From: Bradyrhizobium sp. AUGA SZCCT0283
GTDB taxonomy: Bacteria; Pseudomonadota; Alphaproteobacteria; Rhizobiales; Xanthobacteraceae
Direction: 5' to 3'
Assembly: GCF_018130385.1 (NCBI RefSeq)
Contig: NZ_JAFCLU010000030.1
Coordinates: forward strand, 16,738-80,737
Length of the DNA stretch: 64,000 nt
The translations under genes were made by a program, and so were the position numbers. Below the pieces are notes generated by a model that saw only the letters and a list, made by a program, of their open reading frames with translations, had not been told where the DNA came from and did not search any database. Position 1 is the stretch's first letter. Each line of letters opens with the position of its first letter. Below are positions 1 through 7,959 of the stretch, piece after piece.

Positions 1-586
1 GGCCGATGCCGCCGCCCCTCGCCTCGGCAAGCCGCTGAAACGCTCGTTTTTTGGCCGCAGCGTGCATGAGGTCGCGCCCGACCTGATCGGGGCGACGCTC
101 CTGGTCGATGGCGTCGGCGGCATCATCACCGAGGTCGAGGCGTATCATCACACCGAGCCGGCCGCGCATTCCTTCAACGGGCCGACGCCGCGCAACCTCG
201 TGATGTTCGGCCCGCCGGGTTTTGCCTATGTCTACCGCTCCTATGGCATCCACTGGTGCGTGAATTTCGTCTGCGAAAAGGAAGGCTCGGCCAGCGCCGT
301 GTTGATCCGTGCGCTGCAGCCGACCCACGGTCTGCCTGCGATGCGCCGCCGCCGCGGCCTGCAGGAGGAACGCGCGCTGTGTTCCGGGCCCGGCAAGCTC
401 TGCGAGGCGCTGGGCATCACCGTCAAACATAATGCGTTGCCGCTCGATCAGCCGCCATTCGCACTCCATGCGCGGCCCGGCAAACCCGAGATCGTCGCCG
501 GCGCGCGGATCGGCATTACAAAAGCGGCCGACCTGCCGTGGCGCTACGGGTTGAAGGGATCGAGGTTTTTGAGCAAGCCGTTTTGA
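1..586 (+). CDS. mpg: 3-methyladenine DNA glycosylase (AAG/MPG family), 5' end outside window
   Basis: This enzyme excises alkylated purines (3-methyladenine, hypoxanthine and similar) from DNA as the first step of base excision repair. The reading frame is open from base 2, and the first residues in view already match the family N-terminus (KRSFFGRS, then VHEVAPDLIGATL), so the true start lies before the window. The GTG at 62 is an internal codon. Visible family signatures are the EVEAY stretch with the catalytic glutamate, the FGPPGFAYVYRSYGIHWC core, and the SGPGKLCEALGI segment. About 194 residues are visible, close to the usual bacterial length of about 200. Family assignment is firm; the start cannot be seen. 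Confidence 0.93.
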   Translation, partial: ADAAAPRLGKPLKRSFFGRSVHEVAPDLIGATLLVDGVGGIITEVEAYHHTEPAAHSFNGPTPRNLVMFGPPGFAYVYRSYGIHWCVNFVCEKEGSASAVLIRALQPTHGLPAMRRRRGLQEERALCSGPGKLCEALGITVKHNALPLDQPPFALHARPGKPEIVAGARIGITKAADLPWRYGLKGSRFLSKPF

Positions 587-623
587 CAACTGGAGCATGA
601 GACCGTCGTCGCGAGCGAAGTCC

Positions 624-703
624 GTAGGATGGGTGGAGCGAAGCGATACCCATCGCCCCACGCACCGGCATTGATGGGTATCGCTTCGCTCCACCCATCC
701 TAC
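624..703. repeat. Perfect long palindromic intergenic repeat
   Basis: Two perfect 31-base arms (624-654 and 673-703) are separated by 18 bases. The arm begins GTAGGATGGGTGGAGCGAAG. I recognise this motif as a dispersed intergenic palindrome of Bradyrhizobium genomes. It lies just after the glycosylase gene and could fold into a very stable RNA hairpin, so it may also stop transcription. The arms are seen directly; the family identity is from memory. Confidence 0.85.
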
Positions 704-734
704 CAGATACACCTCTGCAATCTCGCGGCGCGTT

Positions 735-1400
735 GCGCCCGAGGCTTGCTTGAAGTTTACCCTCCATCGAAACAGAGGGCGCAGGGAATGCCGGGTGCCG
801 GCTGGCACCCGCGGTCTCGTGTGCAGGATGCACTCAAGAATGCGCACACGAGCATACAGGTACAGCCGGAGCATCCCGGCATTCCCTGCGCAATGGTTTT
901 ACGGCTTATGCCGAGCTCTCCCCGGAGACGAATTCCTCTTGCCTCCGTCGCCAGCGAATTGACGGTTCGCATCGCCCGGTTGAGCTTTGCAAACCTCCGC
1001 CGGCTTGACGCCAGCCACGGGCGCCAGGACCACACGGTTTTGCCGTACGCAGCTTCCTCCACCAAAGACTCCAACCAGCCGAGTGCCGGCCAACCGAAGA
1101 TCTGGCGGAAGCGTTTAAGCGCCGTTCGTCTGCGCGCGATGTTCGCTCACGGAAGCCCGCCCTGCGAATACATCCACGCGCCTGACGCTGCCGCGTCCAC
1201 CGCAACCCGCCCCAACGTTCGTGACGATGGCCAACGCCCCTCTTCTTAGGACGGGATGGCGGAGGTTGTAGGGGTGATTTGGGTCTGGCGCGAAGCGGAA
1301 TATTTTTGCGGGCGAGACTGGACGGGGCAAATCAGCTTGAAGTTGCAAAGGAAAATCGCACATTGGCGCAGGGCTGGAAAGCATGGCCCATCCCATCTCG
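735..1400. repeat. Dispersed Bradyrhizobium-type repeat block, probably non-coding
   Basis: The stretch between the glycosylase and the histidine kinase holds several overlapping reading frames on both strands, none with a recognisable domain. Its translations (for example VVLAPVAGVKPAEV and NSSPGRARHKP on the minus strand) match a repeated sequence that I recall being scattered through Bradyrhizobium genomes and often annotated as many short hypothetical proteins. It contains a perfect 17-base inverted repeat (779-795 with 875-891). I therefore call it a repeat rather than genes. The outer limits are approximate. Confidence 0.55.
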
Positions 1401-1447
1401 CGAACTCCGGCTGACGCAGTTGAGTGCAATCGCTCCCCCCAAAGAAC

Positions 1448-3037
1448 TCACGATGCCAGCGCGATCCGGATCATCCGGGCGAGATCGGAACTGAGGTAAG
1501 GCTTCGGCAGCAGCAGCACGCCGGCGTCGAGGCGGCCATGATGGACGATGGCGTTCTCCGTATAACCGGACGTATAGAGCACCTTGAGTTCCGGGCGCCG
1601 TTTCAGCGCCTCGGTCGCGAGCTGACGGCCGTTTAGTCCGCCGGGGATTATCACGTCAGTGAACAGCAGATCGAAGCGTTCGGGACCATCAATGATGGCC
1701 AGCGCCTCGGCGGCATTGCCGGCGGCGGTCGTCCGGTACCCGAAACGGCTGATCTGCGTCACGACGTATTCGCGGACCAGCGCGTCGTCCTCGACAATCA
1801 GGATGGATTCGTCGCCGTGTTCGACCCCCGAGATACCAGTCTCGCCGGCCAGCGCGTCCGGCAGGCCCGCCGCCGCCGGCAGGTAAAGCTTCACGGTGGT
1901 GCCGTGGCCCTCTTCGCTGTAGATCTTGATATGTCCGTTCGACTGCTTGACGAACCCGTAGACCATGCTGAGACCCAGCCCCGATCCCTTTCCGACCTCC
2001 TTGGTGGTGAAGAACGGTTCAAACACCTTGTCGAGCAGGCTGCCTGGGATTCCTTCCCCCGTGTCGCTCACCGCGATCATGACGTAGTCGCCCGGCTTGA
2101 GCTCGCTGGTCATGCCGGGGTAGTTCTCGTCGAGCACGACATTCCTGGTTTCGAGCGTGAGCTTGCCGCCGTTCGGCATGGCGTCACGCGCATTCAGTGC
2201 GAGGTTGAGGATCGCAGTCGAGAGCTGACTGGGATCAATCAGGGCCGGCGCGGAATCGTGCGCCAGCATCGATTCGATTTCGATCTGTTCGCCGAGAGTC
2301 GGTCGCAGCAACCGCGCGGCATCGATGACCAGGGCGTTGACGTCAGTGTTGCGCGGCTGCAGCGGCTGCCGACGGGCGAAGGCCAGCAGATGCCGCGTCA
2401 GGTCAGCCCCCCTCGCTGCGGCGGCGCTGATCATATCGGTGATCTGGACGAGATGCGGACGATCCTTGACCGCCTCGCCGAGGATTTCGATGGTTCCGGT
2501 GATCACGGTCAGAATGTTGTTGAAGTCGTGCGCAACACCACCGGTGAGTTGGCCGACGGCTTCCATCTTCTGCGCTTGCCGGACCTGGGCCTCGTTGGCC
2601 TCGATCTCCTGAAAACGTTTAACCATGGCCTCGGCCTTGCGCCGGTGTCGGATTTCCTCCTCAAGCGCCGCATTGGCCTGCTGAAGTTGCGTGCGTGACG
2701 GCTGCACCAGGATCCGCGGCAGCGACAGCAGCAGTGCCGCCGTGATCCCGACCGATATCAGCGCCAGGAAGCCTTTGGTAAGGCCTTCGATGTCGTAGGC
2801 CGGCACCCACAAGGTGAGGATCGCCAGCAGGCGGGTTATCCCGCAGACCGTGACGAAGATGGCGAATATCCCGAACACGCCGCGGTACATGAGATCGCGG
2901 CGACGCCACACGAAGAACCCGAGGACGAACGCGGTAGCAAAGAAGGCACCGGCGAGCATGGCGTCGGAAACGGCATTCAGCCAGATCAATTCCGGCTTCC
3001 ACAGCAGGCACGCGCCGTGCGGGGTGAGCGTCGACAT
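1448..3037 (-). CDS. Hybrid histidine kinase with ethylene-receptor-like membrane domain and C-terminal receiver
   Basis: A 529-residue membrane sensor kinase. Residues 1-110 form about three membrane helices that match the ETR1-type ethylene-binding domain, with Asp25 and Cys65 at the expected places, but the residue equal to the copper ligand His69 is Arg. A coiled coil follows (about 115-155), then the HisKA box with phospho-acceptor His170 (GGVAHDFNN), an HATPase domain (NLALNARDAMPNGG, DTGEGIPG, GSGLGLSMVYG), and a receiver domain from about 410 with phospho-acceptor Asp461 (LLFTDVIIPGG). It probably senses a signal at the membrane and passes phosphate from His to Asp within one chain. 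No response regulator or obvious target lies next to it. Domain order is clear; the ligand is unknown. Confidence 0.9.
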   Translation of the reverse strand: MSTLTPHGACLLWKPELIWLNAVSDAMLAGAFFATAFVLGFFVWRRRDLMYRGVFGIFAIFVTVCGITRLLAILTLWVPAYDIEGLTKGFLALISVGITAALLLSLPRILVQPSRTQLQQANAALEEEIRHRRKAEAMVKRFQEIEANEAQVRQAQKMEAVGQLTGGVAHDFNNILTVITGTIEILGEAVKDRPHLVQITDMISAAAARGADLTRHLLAFARRQPLQPRNTDVNALVIDAARLLRPTLGEQIEIESMLAHDSAPALIDPSQLSTAILNLALNARDAMPNGGKLTLETRNVVLDENYPGMTSELKPGDYVMIAVSDTGEGIPGSLLDKVFEPFFTTKEVGKGSGLGLSMVYGFVKQSNGHIKIYSEEGHGTTVKLYLPAAAGLPDALAGETGISGVEHGDESILIVEDDALVREYVVTQISRFGYRTTAAGNAAEALAIIDGPERFDLLFTDVIIPGGLNGRQLATEALKRRPELKVLYTSGYTENAIVHHGRLDAGVLLLPKPYLSSDLARMIRIALAS

Positions 3038-3049
3038 GTTCAGAATATC

Positions 3050-3184
3050 CTACTTGAGTTGAGACATTGCCAGAAAGCCCACTCGATAGGCCTTTCTCAA
3101 TTCCTGCCCACTCGCATCAGGGAAGGCAAGCGACCACGCGATGGAGGCGCCGCCCAGAACGTCGATGAATTCGCGCCGGCTCAT
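3050..3184 (-). pseudogene. N-terminal remnant of an ABC-type substrate-binding protein
   Basis: A 44-residue frame starts MSRREFIDVLGGASIAWSLA and runs through KAYRVGFLAM before a stop. The twin-arginine-like RREF signal and the following RVGFL strand are the classic beginning of the periplasmic 'ABC_sub_bind' proteins common in Bradyrhizobium, normally about 320 residues. Only the signal region and first beta strand remain, and the frame ends just before the histidine kinase start. It is best read as a truncated gene remnant. Confidence 0.6.
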
Positions 3185-3542
3185 GGCAACTCCGTCCCGG
3201 GCTGAGGTCAATATTTTCGATACTTGGAACGATAGCACGCGCGGCCTCCGCGGCGTGGGAGATAATCCGTGGTGTGCCCGCCGCCGCGGTCCCACCTGCC
3301 CTGACCAGCGGGCGATGTCCGACTTGCGTCCGGAATGCGCACCAAAGCGGACGTCCGCCGACCGCTCCGAATTTATGAATTACGCCCCAAGTATCGAGCC
3401 ACCACACCCCGGATGTCGCAGCCAGAACGCTCGAACGTTTGGAGCAGGCGCCGGCTTCCGGTTACTATCAACAGGGTCCGGTGCAGTCTCAATTTCCGTT
3501 CGAGCCCCATCAATCATCAGGCCGCCATTTGAAAGGACCACC
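3185..3542. other. Intergenic region without a supported gene
   Basis: This 358-base stretch separates the substrate-binding remnant (minus strand) from the M20 peptidase (plus strand) and presumably holds the promoter of the latter. The only clear element is a ribosome-binding site, GAAAGGA, at 3531-3537, upstream of the ATG at 3543. Frames that run through the region have no domain signature. Confidence 0.5.
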
Positions 3543-4835
3543 ATGTCGCGTCCCGCCCGGTTCCCTCGGCATTTGCCCTTGGCCTGCATCGCTGCCTGCA
3601 CCCTGGCCTTGTCGGCCCTGCCCTCTCGGGCTGCGCCGGAGGGTCGCATCCACGATCTGGCGCAGCAGGAAAAAGCCTCGCTGCTCGACACGCTGCGCGA
3701 TCTCGTGAACATCGAATCCGGCAGCAAGGACGCCGAGGGCCTGGCCCGGCTGGCGGCGTTGATCGGCGAACGCCTGACGCGGCTGGGGGGCAAGGTCGAG
3801 ATCATTGAGCCGACCGACGTCTACCGGATGGACGACACGCCGCCCAGACCGGGCGCCATGGTGCACGCCGAATTCAAGGGGACCGGAGCCAAGAAGATCA
3901 TGCTGATCGCCCACATGGACACCGTCTACCTGCCCGGCATGCTGAAGGACCAACCCTTCCGCATCGACGGCGAGCGCGCCTATGGGCTCGCCATCGCCGA
4001 CGACAAGCAGGGAGTAGCCCTCATCCTGCACGCGATAGCGATGCTGCAAACATTGCAGTTTAGGGATTACGGCACGCTGACCGTCCTGATCAACGGCGAC
4101 GAGGAGATCAGCTCGCCGGGCTCGCGCAGCACCATCACCCGCATGGCGGGCGAACACGACGCCGTGTTCTCCTACGAAGGCGGCGGCGAGGACGGCCGCC
4201 TGCGCCTGGCCACCAGCGGCATCGGCGCGGCCTACCTGACCGTGGACGGCAAGGCCTCGCACGCCGGCGCTGCGCCGGACAAGGGCGTGAACGCGCTGGT
4301 CGAGTTGTCCCATCAGGTGTTGCAATTGAGCGACCTGTCGCGGCGCGACCAGGGCCTGAGCCTGAACTGGACGGTCTCGCAGGCCGGTACCAACCGCAAC
4401 GTGATCCCGGCACAGGCCACCGCGCAAGGCGACGCAAGGGCGCTGAAAGTGTCCGATTTCACCCAGTTGGAGGCCACTCTGCAGCAACGCGTGAAGTCGC
4501 AACGACTTCCCGACGCCAAGGTGCAGCTCCGGTTCGAGATGCGCCGCCCGCCGCTGGAGGCCACGCCCGCCTCGCGCCGCCTGGCCGCCCACGGCGCCGC
4601 CATTTACGAGGAACTGGGCTTGCCATTGAAGGTGCTCGACGTGGCCTCTGGCGGCGGTACCGACGCCGCCTTCGCGGCGCTGAAGACCACCGCCCCCGTC
4701 ATCGAGGGTTTCGGCCTGAGCAGCTACGGCGCCCACTCGAACGACGCCGAATACGTGAAGCTGGAGTCAATCGTGCCGCGCCTTTATTTGTCGGCGCGCA
4801 TGATCATGGATGTGTCGCAGGACAAGGTGAAATGA
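3543..4835 (+). CDS. M20-family zinc metallopeptidase, glutamate carboxypeptidase (CPG2)-like, exported
   Basis: A 430-residue exported hydrolase. The ATG at 3543 has GAAAGGA just upstream and begins a Sec signal peptide (residues about 1-31, ending PSRAA), so the longer upstream frame was rejected. The co-catalytic zinc motifs of M20 enzymes are present: AHMDTVY (His and catalytic Asp), ADDKQG (bridging Asp), GDEEISSPGS (catalytic Glu and metal Glu) and AHSNDAEY near the C-terminus (last His). The dimerisation domain lies between (SHAGAAPDKGVNALVELS). The spacing resembles carboxypeptidase G2, which releases C-terminal glutamate from folates and peptides. The substrate here is inferred from family likeness only. 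It stands alone between repeats. Confidence 0.88.
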   Translation: MSRPARFPRHLPLACIAACTLALSALPSRAAPEGRIHDLAQQEKASLLDTLRDLVNIESGSKDAEGLARLAALIGERLTRLGGKVEIIEPTDVYRMDDTPPRPGAMVHAEFKGTGAKKIMLIAHMDTVYLPGMLKDQPFRIDGERAYGLAIADDKQGVALILHAIAMLQTLQFRDYGTLTVLINGDEEISSPGSRSTITRMAGEHDAVFSYEGGGEDGRLRLATSGIGAAYLTVDGKASHAGAAPDKGVNALVELSHQVLQLSDLSRRDQGLSLNWTVSQAGTNRNVIPAQATAQGDARALKVSDFTQLEATLQQRVKSQRLPDAKVQLRFEMRRPPLEATPASRRLAAHGAAIYEELGLPLKVLDVASGGGTDAAFAALKTTAPVIEGFGLSSYGAHSNDAEYVKLESIVPRLYLSARMIMDVSQDKVK

Positions 4836-4980
4836 GACCGGTGCAGCGGTGGTACGGCGACACGGTACTCGATTGCTGGTGGGACCAATACCGCCGGCGA
4901 TCTGCAAATGACTGCGCTGTCACCGTCGTCCGTGGCCAAGCGTCGATCAGTCCTCAACGATGACCGAGACTACCTCAGCC

Positions 4981-5092
4981 GTCATTGCGAGGAGCTCGCG
5001 ACAAAATTGCAAAGCAATTTTGCGCTGGAGCGACGAAGCAATCCATACCTTCCTCGCGGCACGATGGATTGCTTCGCTGCGCTCGCAATGAC
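4981..5092. repeat. Palindromic intergenic repeat ending CTCGCAATGAC
   Basis: The block opens with GTCATTGCGAGGAGCTCGCG and closes with the matching arm ATTGCTTCGCTGCGCTCGCAATGAC, forming a long imperfect hairpin. A nested perfect hairpin (5002-5010 with 5014-5022, CAAAATTGC over AAA) looks like an extra insertion in one arm. I recognise it as a dispersed Bradyrhizobium repeat; a partial copy occurs at 7895-7950 in this window. Confidence 0.75.
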
Positions 5093-5095
5093 GAA

Positions 5096-5124
5096 GAATT
5101 ACGGTGACAGTGTCACCGTAATTC
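5096..5124. repeat. Perfect 29-base palindrome (14-base arms, single central base)
   Basis: GAATTACGGTGACA and its exact complement are separated by one G. It lies directly beyond the palindromic repeat and 14 bases from the stop of the minus-strand AlgJ-like gene, so it could form that gene's transcript end, or be a protein-binding site. No T-run follows on either strand. Confidence 0.7.
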
Positions 5125-5138
5125 GAAGTCGCCGCGCA

Positions 5139-6317
5139 CTATCGGCCGACGATCCTCAACATCTCGTCGACATAACTGGAGCGACCGATAAGGGACTCGT
5201 TTTCCTCGATCATCATGAGCTTGACGTTGCGCAGCGCGGCAAGGTCGTTGTCCCCCGGGTTTCTCTGTAGTTCACGATAGGGAACGCCGCCGAACCGCCC
5301 CAGCCTGGCATAGTAATAGAGGTTGAGAGCGGAGAGGCAGTTGTGCTCGATCAGAATACTGGCGGGCAGATGGCCAAAACTGCTGCCGACAATCGCCGCG
5401 TCCAGCGTTCGCGCGCCCCCCTGCTCGCACGGGGTCGATTGAACGTAATTCACCTTCGGCGTCAGATAGCCGAGCGGCGGAAAGAACACGTTGAGCAGAT
5501 CGGCCAGTTCGCGATCGGCACCGCCGGTCGGCCGCGACAGCGTATAGGTGAAGGTGAACGGCGGCACGATCTCACGGCCGGCCTGGGCGTTGATTTCCTT
5601 CACCAGGGCGCTCACCACCAGCGCGCCACCGAGATCATTCCAGTGCTCTCCGCCCTGCGGAAACAGGTCGACTTCGTAACGTCCCTTGAGCGCGTGAATC
5701 AGGCCCGCGCCATCCAGCACGTTGATGCCGGAATCCCTGAGCGCATTGACATATTGCGGAACGAGTTGCGCCCGCGCCGCCGGCGTGCTCGGGCAGGAAA
5801 GGCGATCGAGGAAATGCTCCGGCAAATGCGCTGCCTTCGAGGGCGAGACGATATAGACGAATACGCTGCCGCGCTCGGAATAGTAGTCCTGGATCGCCCT
5901 GAGCTTTGGGATGGTCGCGGCCGCAAGCGTGGCCCCCCGGTCCTCGGTACGCGAACAATATTCGTCGAGATAGTTTTGGCCGATCAATTGTCCCTTCCTG
6001 CCGCTGACGACCTGCGGCGCGGTCAGAGCGCCGAACAGTTCGAAACGGATCTCGTTGTTAAGCCGGATCAAGAGCGGCCGGAAAGTGATGGCTTCGGTTA
6101 GCCGGCTTGCCACAGCCTTCTGAAGGCTGCCGTCACGCAGCGACGACCAGGACATGGTGACGGGCGCTTCGAGAGTGACGCCGCCAAGCTTCGGCCCGAT
6201 CTTGATCTCCCGGCTCGGCGCCACGGCCAGATTCCATGCAGTGACGAGTGGCAACAGCGCCAGCGCCCCGCAGAGCAGCAGACGCGGTATTGGGCGTGTG
6301 AGGGCAAAGCGGTTCAT
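5139..6317 (-). CDS. AlgJ/AlgX-like SGNH-fold acetyltransferase-type protein
   Basis: A 392-residue protein with an N-terminal signal or anchor helix (residues about 10-32, LLLCGALALLPLVTAWNLAV) and a periplasmic SGNH-like domain resembling AlgJ, AlgX and DltD partners of MBOAT enzymes. Candidate catalytic segments are GGEHWNDLGG (the DxHW-type motif in these proteins) and AAIVGSSFGH (the nucleophile-bearing GxSF motif). It follows the MBOAT gene by three bases in the same direction, so the two are almost certainly co-transcribed and act together to O-acetylate an exported polysaccharide. The polymer is not identifiable, because no polysaccharide synthase lies nearby. Confidence 0.83.
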   Translation of the reverse strand: MNRFALTRPIPRLLLCGALALLPLVTAWNLAVAPSREIKIGPKLGGVTLEAPVTMSWSSLRDGSLQKAVASRLTEAITFRPLLIRLNNEIRFELFGALTAPQVVSGRKGQLIGQNYLDEYCSRTEDRGATLAAATIPKLRAIQDYYSERGSVFVYIVSPSKAAHLPEHFLDRLSCPSTPAARAQLVPQYVNALRDSGINVLDGAGLIHALKGRYEVDLFPQGGEHWNDLGGALVVSALVKEINAQAGREIVPPFTFTYTLSRPTGGADRELADLLNVFFPPLGYLTPKVNYVQSTPCEQGGARTLDAAIVGSSFGHLPASILIEHNCLSALNLYYYARLGRFGGVPYRELQRNPGDNDLAALRNVKLMMIEENESLIGRSSYVDEMLRIVGR

Positions 6318-6320
6318 TCG

Positions 6321-7733
6321 TCAGAACCTGAAATAGATGAAGGGCTGGAAAGGCACGGCAAATGCCCGCGCCAACGCCAGGACATAGATCAGGACCAGCA
6401 CGGCGACGGTCACCCACCTGAGCCAGGCTAGTTGCTCGTGCGCGCGTGCCAGCAAGGGATAAAGCGGCGTTGCCGGAAACAGCGAAACCAGCGCCCCGAT
6501 GAAGAGTGTGAGCGGCACCTCGGCCGGCACTTCCAGCGCCGTTGTTCCCTCCGACATTCCGAACAGTGCGCCGAGGAACGGCAATAGTCGCGACGGCTGC
6601 TCGGAGCGGAACAGCGCCCATCCGATCATGACGATGAACAAGGTGATGGCGGTGGCGACGATGCGGCCGCAACGTTGCAACGTGTCGCGCAGGAACATCC
6701 GGTCGAGCGTCAGGAACAGTCCGTTATAGGCACCCCACAGCACGAAATTCCCACTGGCGCCGTGCCACAGCCCGGATGCGAGAAAGCAGATCCAGAGATT
6801 CAGATAGGTGCGAGCCTCACCCTGGCGATTGCCGCCGAGCGGCCGGTATAGATAGTCGCGAATCCAGGTCGTCAGGGAGATATGCCAGCGCCGCCAGAAT
6901 TCCGTCAGCGATTGCGAAATGTAGGGCGCATTGAAGTTTTCCCTCAGGCGAAATCCGAGCATCCGGGCAAGCCCGATGGCCATGTCGGAATAACCGGCAA
7001 AATCGAAATAGATCTGTACGGCAAAACAGACGAGGCCCAGCCAGGCATAGGATGCGCCGAGATTCGCGGGGTCGGCCGAGAACACCTGATTGGCGAATGC
7101 GCCGAGCGGGTCGGCAATCAGCAGCTTGCGTCCGAGACCGCGCGCAAAGCGGAGAAAGCCGTCGCCGAAATCACTCCACTGAATCGGAGGCGGCGCCGCG
7201 ATCTGATCCCTCATCTCATGGTATTTCAGGATCGGACCAGCCAGCAATTTGGGAAAGAAGAACACGAACAGGGCGTAGTCCCACAACGACGCCGCAGGCC
7301 AGGAAACCCCGCGATAGGTATCGACCAGATACGTGATCTTCTCGAACACGACGAACGAGACGCCGATCGGGAGCGCGATATGCAGCAGCGGCAGGAGGTG
7401 CGGACCGAATGACGAAAGCAACGCGTTGAGATTGCCGAGAAGAAAATCGGCGTATTTGTAGACAATCAGCATGCCCAGATTGCCTGCAATTCCAACCGTG
7501 AGGGCGAGCCGCCTTGACCGGTGCGGCACCTTGTCATTGAGGTAAAATGAAAGAGTGTAATCCGCCGTGGTCGAAAGCAGCAGCAGCAGGACGAAGACCG
7601 GCTCGCCCCAGAGATAGAACAGCATGCTGGCGATCAACAGCGCTGATTTCTTCGTAACCGAAGCTGTCGCCAACAGATAAAGCGCGTAGAACGCGGCAAA
7701 GAACGTCACGAACGATGGTTCGTAGAACAGCAT
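6321..7733 (-). CDS. MBOAT-family O-acyltransferase (AlgI-like)
   Basis: A 470-residue multi-pass membrane protein of the AlgI/DltB type, which moves acetyl groups across the inner membrane for polysaccharide O-acetylation. Characteristic segments are YFDFAGYSDMAIGLARMLGF, EFWRRWHISLTTWIRDYLYRPLGGNR and the active-site histidine region FLASGLWHGASGNFVLWG. It is the first gene of a two-gene unit with the AlgJ-like gene. Its length and motif order are normal for the family. Confidence 0.92.
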   Translation of the reverse strand: MLFYEPSFVTFFAAFYALYLLATASVTKKSALLIASMLFYLWGEPVFVLLLLLSTTADYTLSFYLNDKVPHRSRRLALTVGIAGNLGMLIVYKYADFLLGNLNALLSSFGPHLLPLLHIALPIGVSFVVFEKITYLVDTYRGVSWPAASLWDYALFVFFFPKLLAGPILKYHEMRDQIAAPPPIQWSDFGDGFLRFARGLGRKLLIADPLGAFANQVFSADPANLGASYAWLGLVCFAVQIYFDFAGYSDMAIGLARMLGFRLRENFNAPYISQSLTEFWRRWHISLTTWIRDYLYRPLGGNRQGEARTYLNLWICFLASGLWHGASGNFVLWGAYNGLFLTLDRMFLRDTLQRCGRIVATAITLFIVMIGWALFRSEQPSRLLPFLGALFGMSEGTTALEVPAEVPLTLFIGALVSLFPATPLYPLLARAHEQLAWLRWVTVAVLVLIYVLALARAFAVPFQPFIYFRF

Positions 7734-7841
7734 TGAAGGAACTCAAGGAGATAAAGAACAGGTTATGTGGAAATATATGACAGGACCATCGACGAAGCGA
7801 AATCCGGATTCAAGCCCGGCAAATGTTCGGCGGAAGCCGCT

Positions 7842-7894
7842 TCAGATGGCGCGATGGCAAACCGCCTCGATCCGGGTGCCGTCGGGATCGCGCA
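7842..7894 (-). pseudogene. C-terminal remnant of a VOC/glyoxalase-family gene
   Basis: On the minus strand, 17 codons read IVRDPDGTRIEAVCHRAI and then stop. This is the characteristic last strand of VOC-superfamily (glyoxalase-like) proteins, which typically end DPDGxxIEAVCH. No more of the domain is present upstream; the frame runs directly into the palindromic repeat at 7895-7950. I read it as a gene end left after repeat insertion or deletion. Confidence 0.6.
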
Positions 7895-7950
7895 CAATCC
7901 ATACTTTCTTCGCGGGACAATGGATTGCTTCGCTTCGCTCGCAATGACGA
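7895..7950. repeat. Partial copy of the CTCGCAATGAC palindromic repeat
   Basis: This stretch (CAATCCATACTTTCTTCGCG and then TGGATTGCTTCGCTTCGCTC through GCAATGACGA) matches the distal half of the repeat at 4981-5092. The first arm is missing; its place is taken by the remnant of a VOC-family gene, so one side of the repeat seems lost. Confidence 0.65.
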
Positions 7951-7959
7951 AGCCGGTGG

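Noticed and set aside
629..1249. Overlapping short frames downstream of the glycosylase as genes
   Set aside because: All lie in repeat sequence, open on both strands, without domains; treated as a dispersed repeat.
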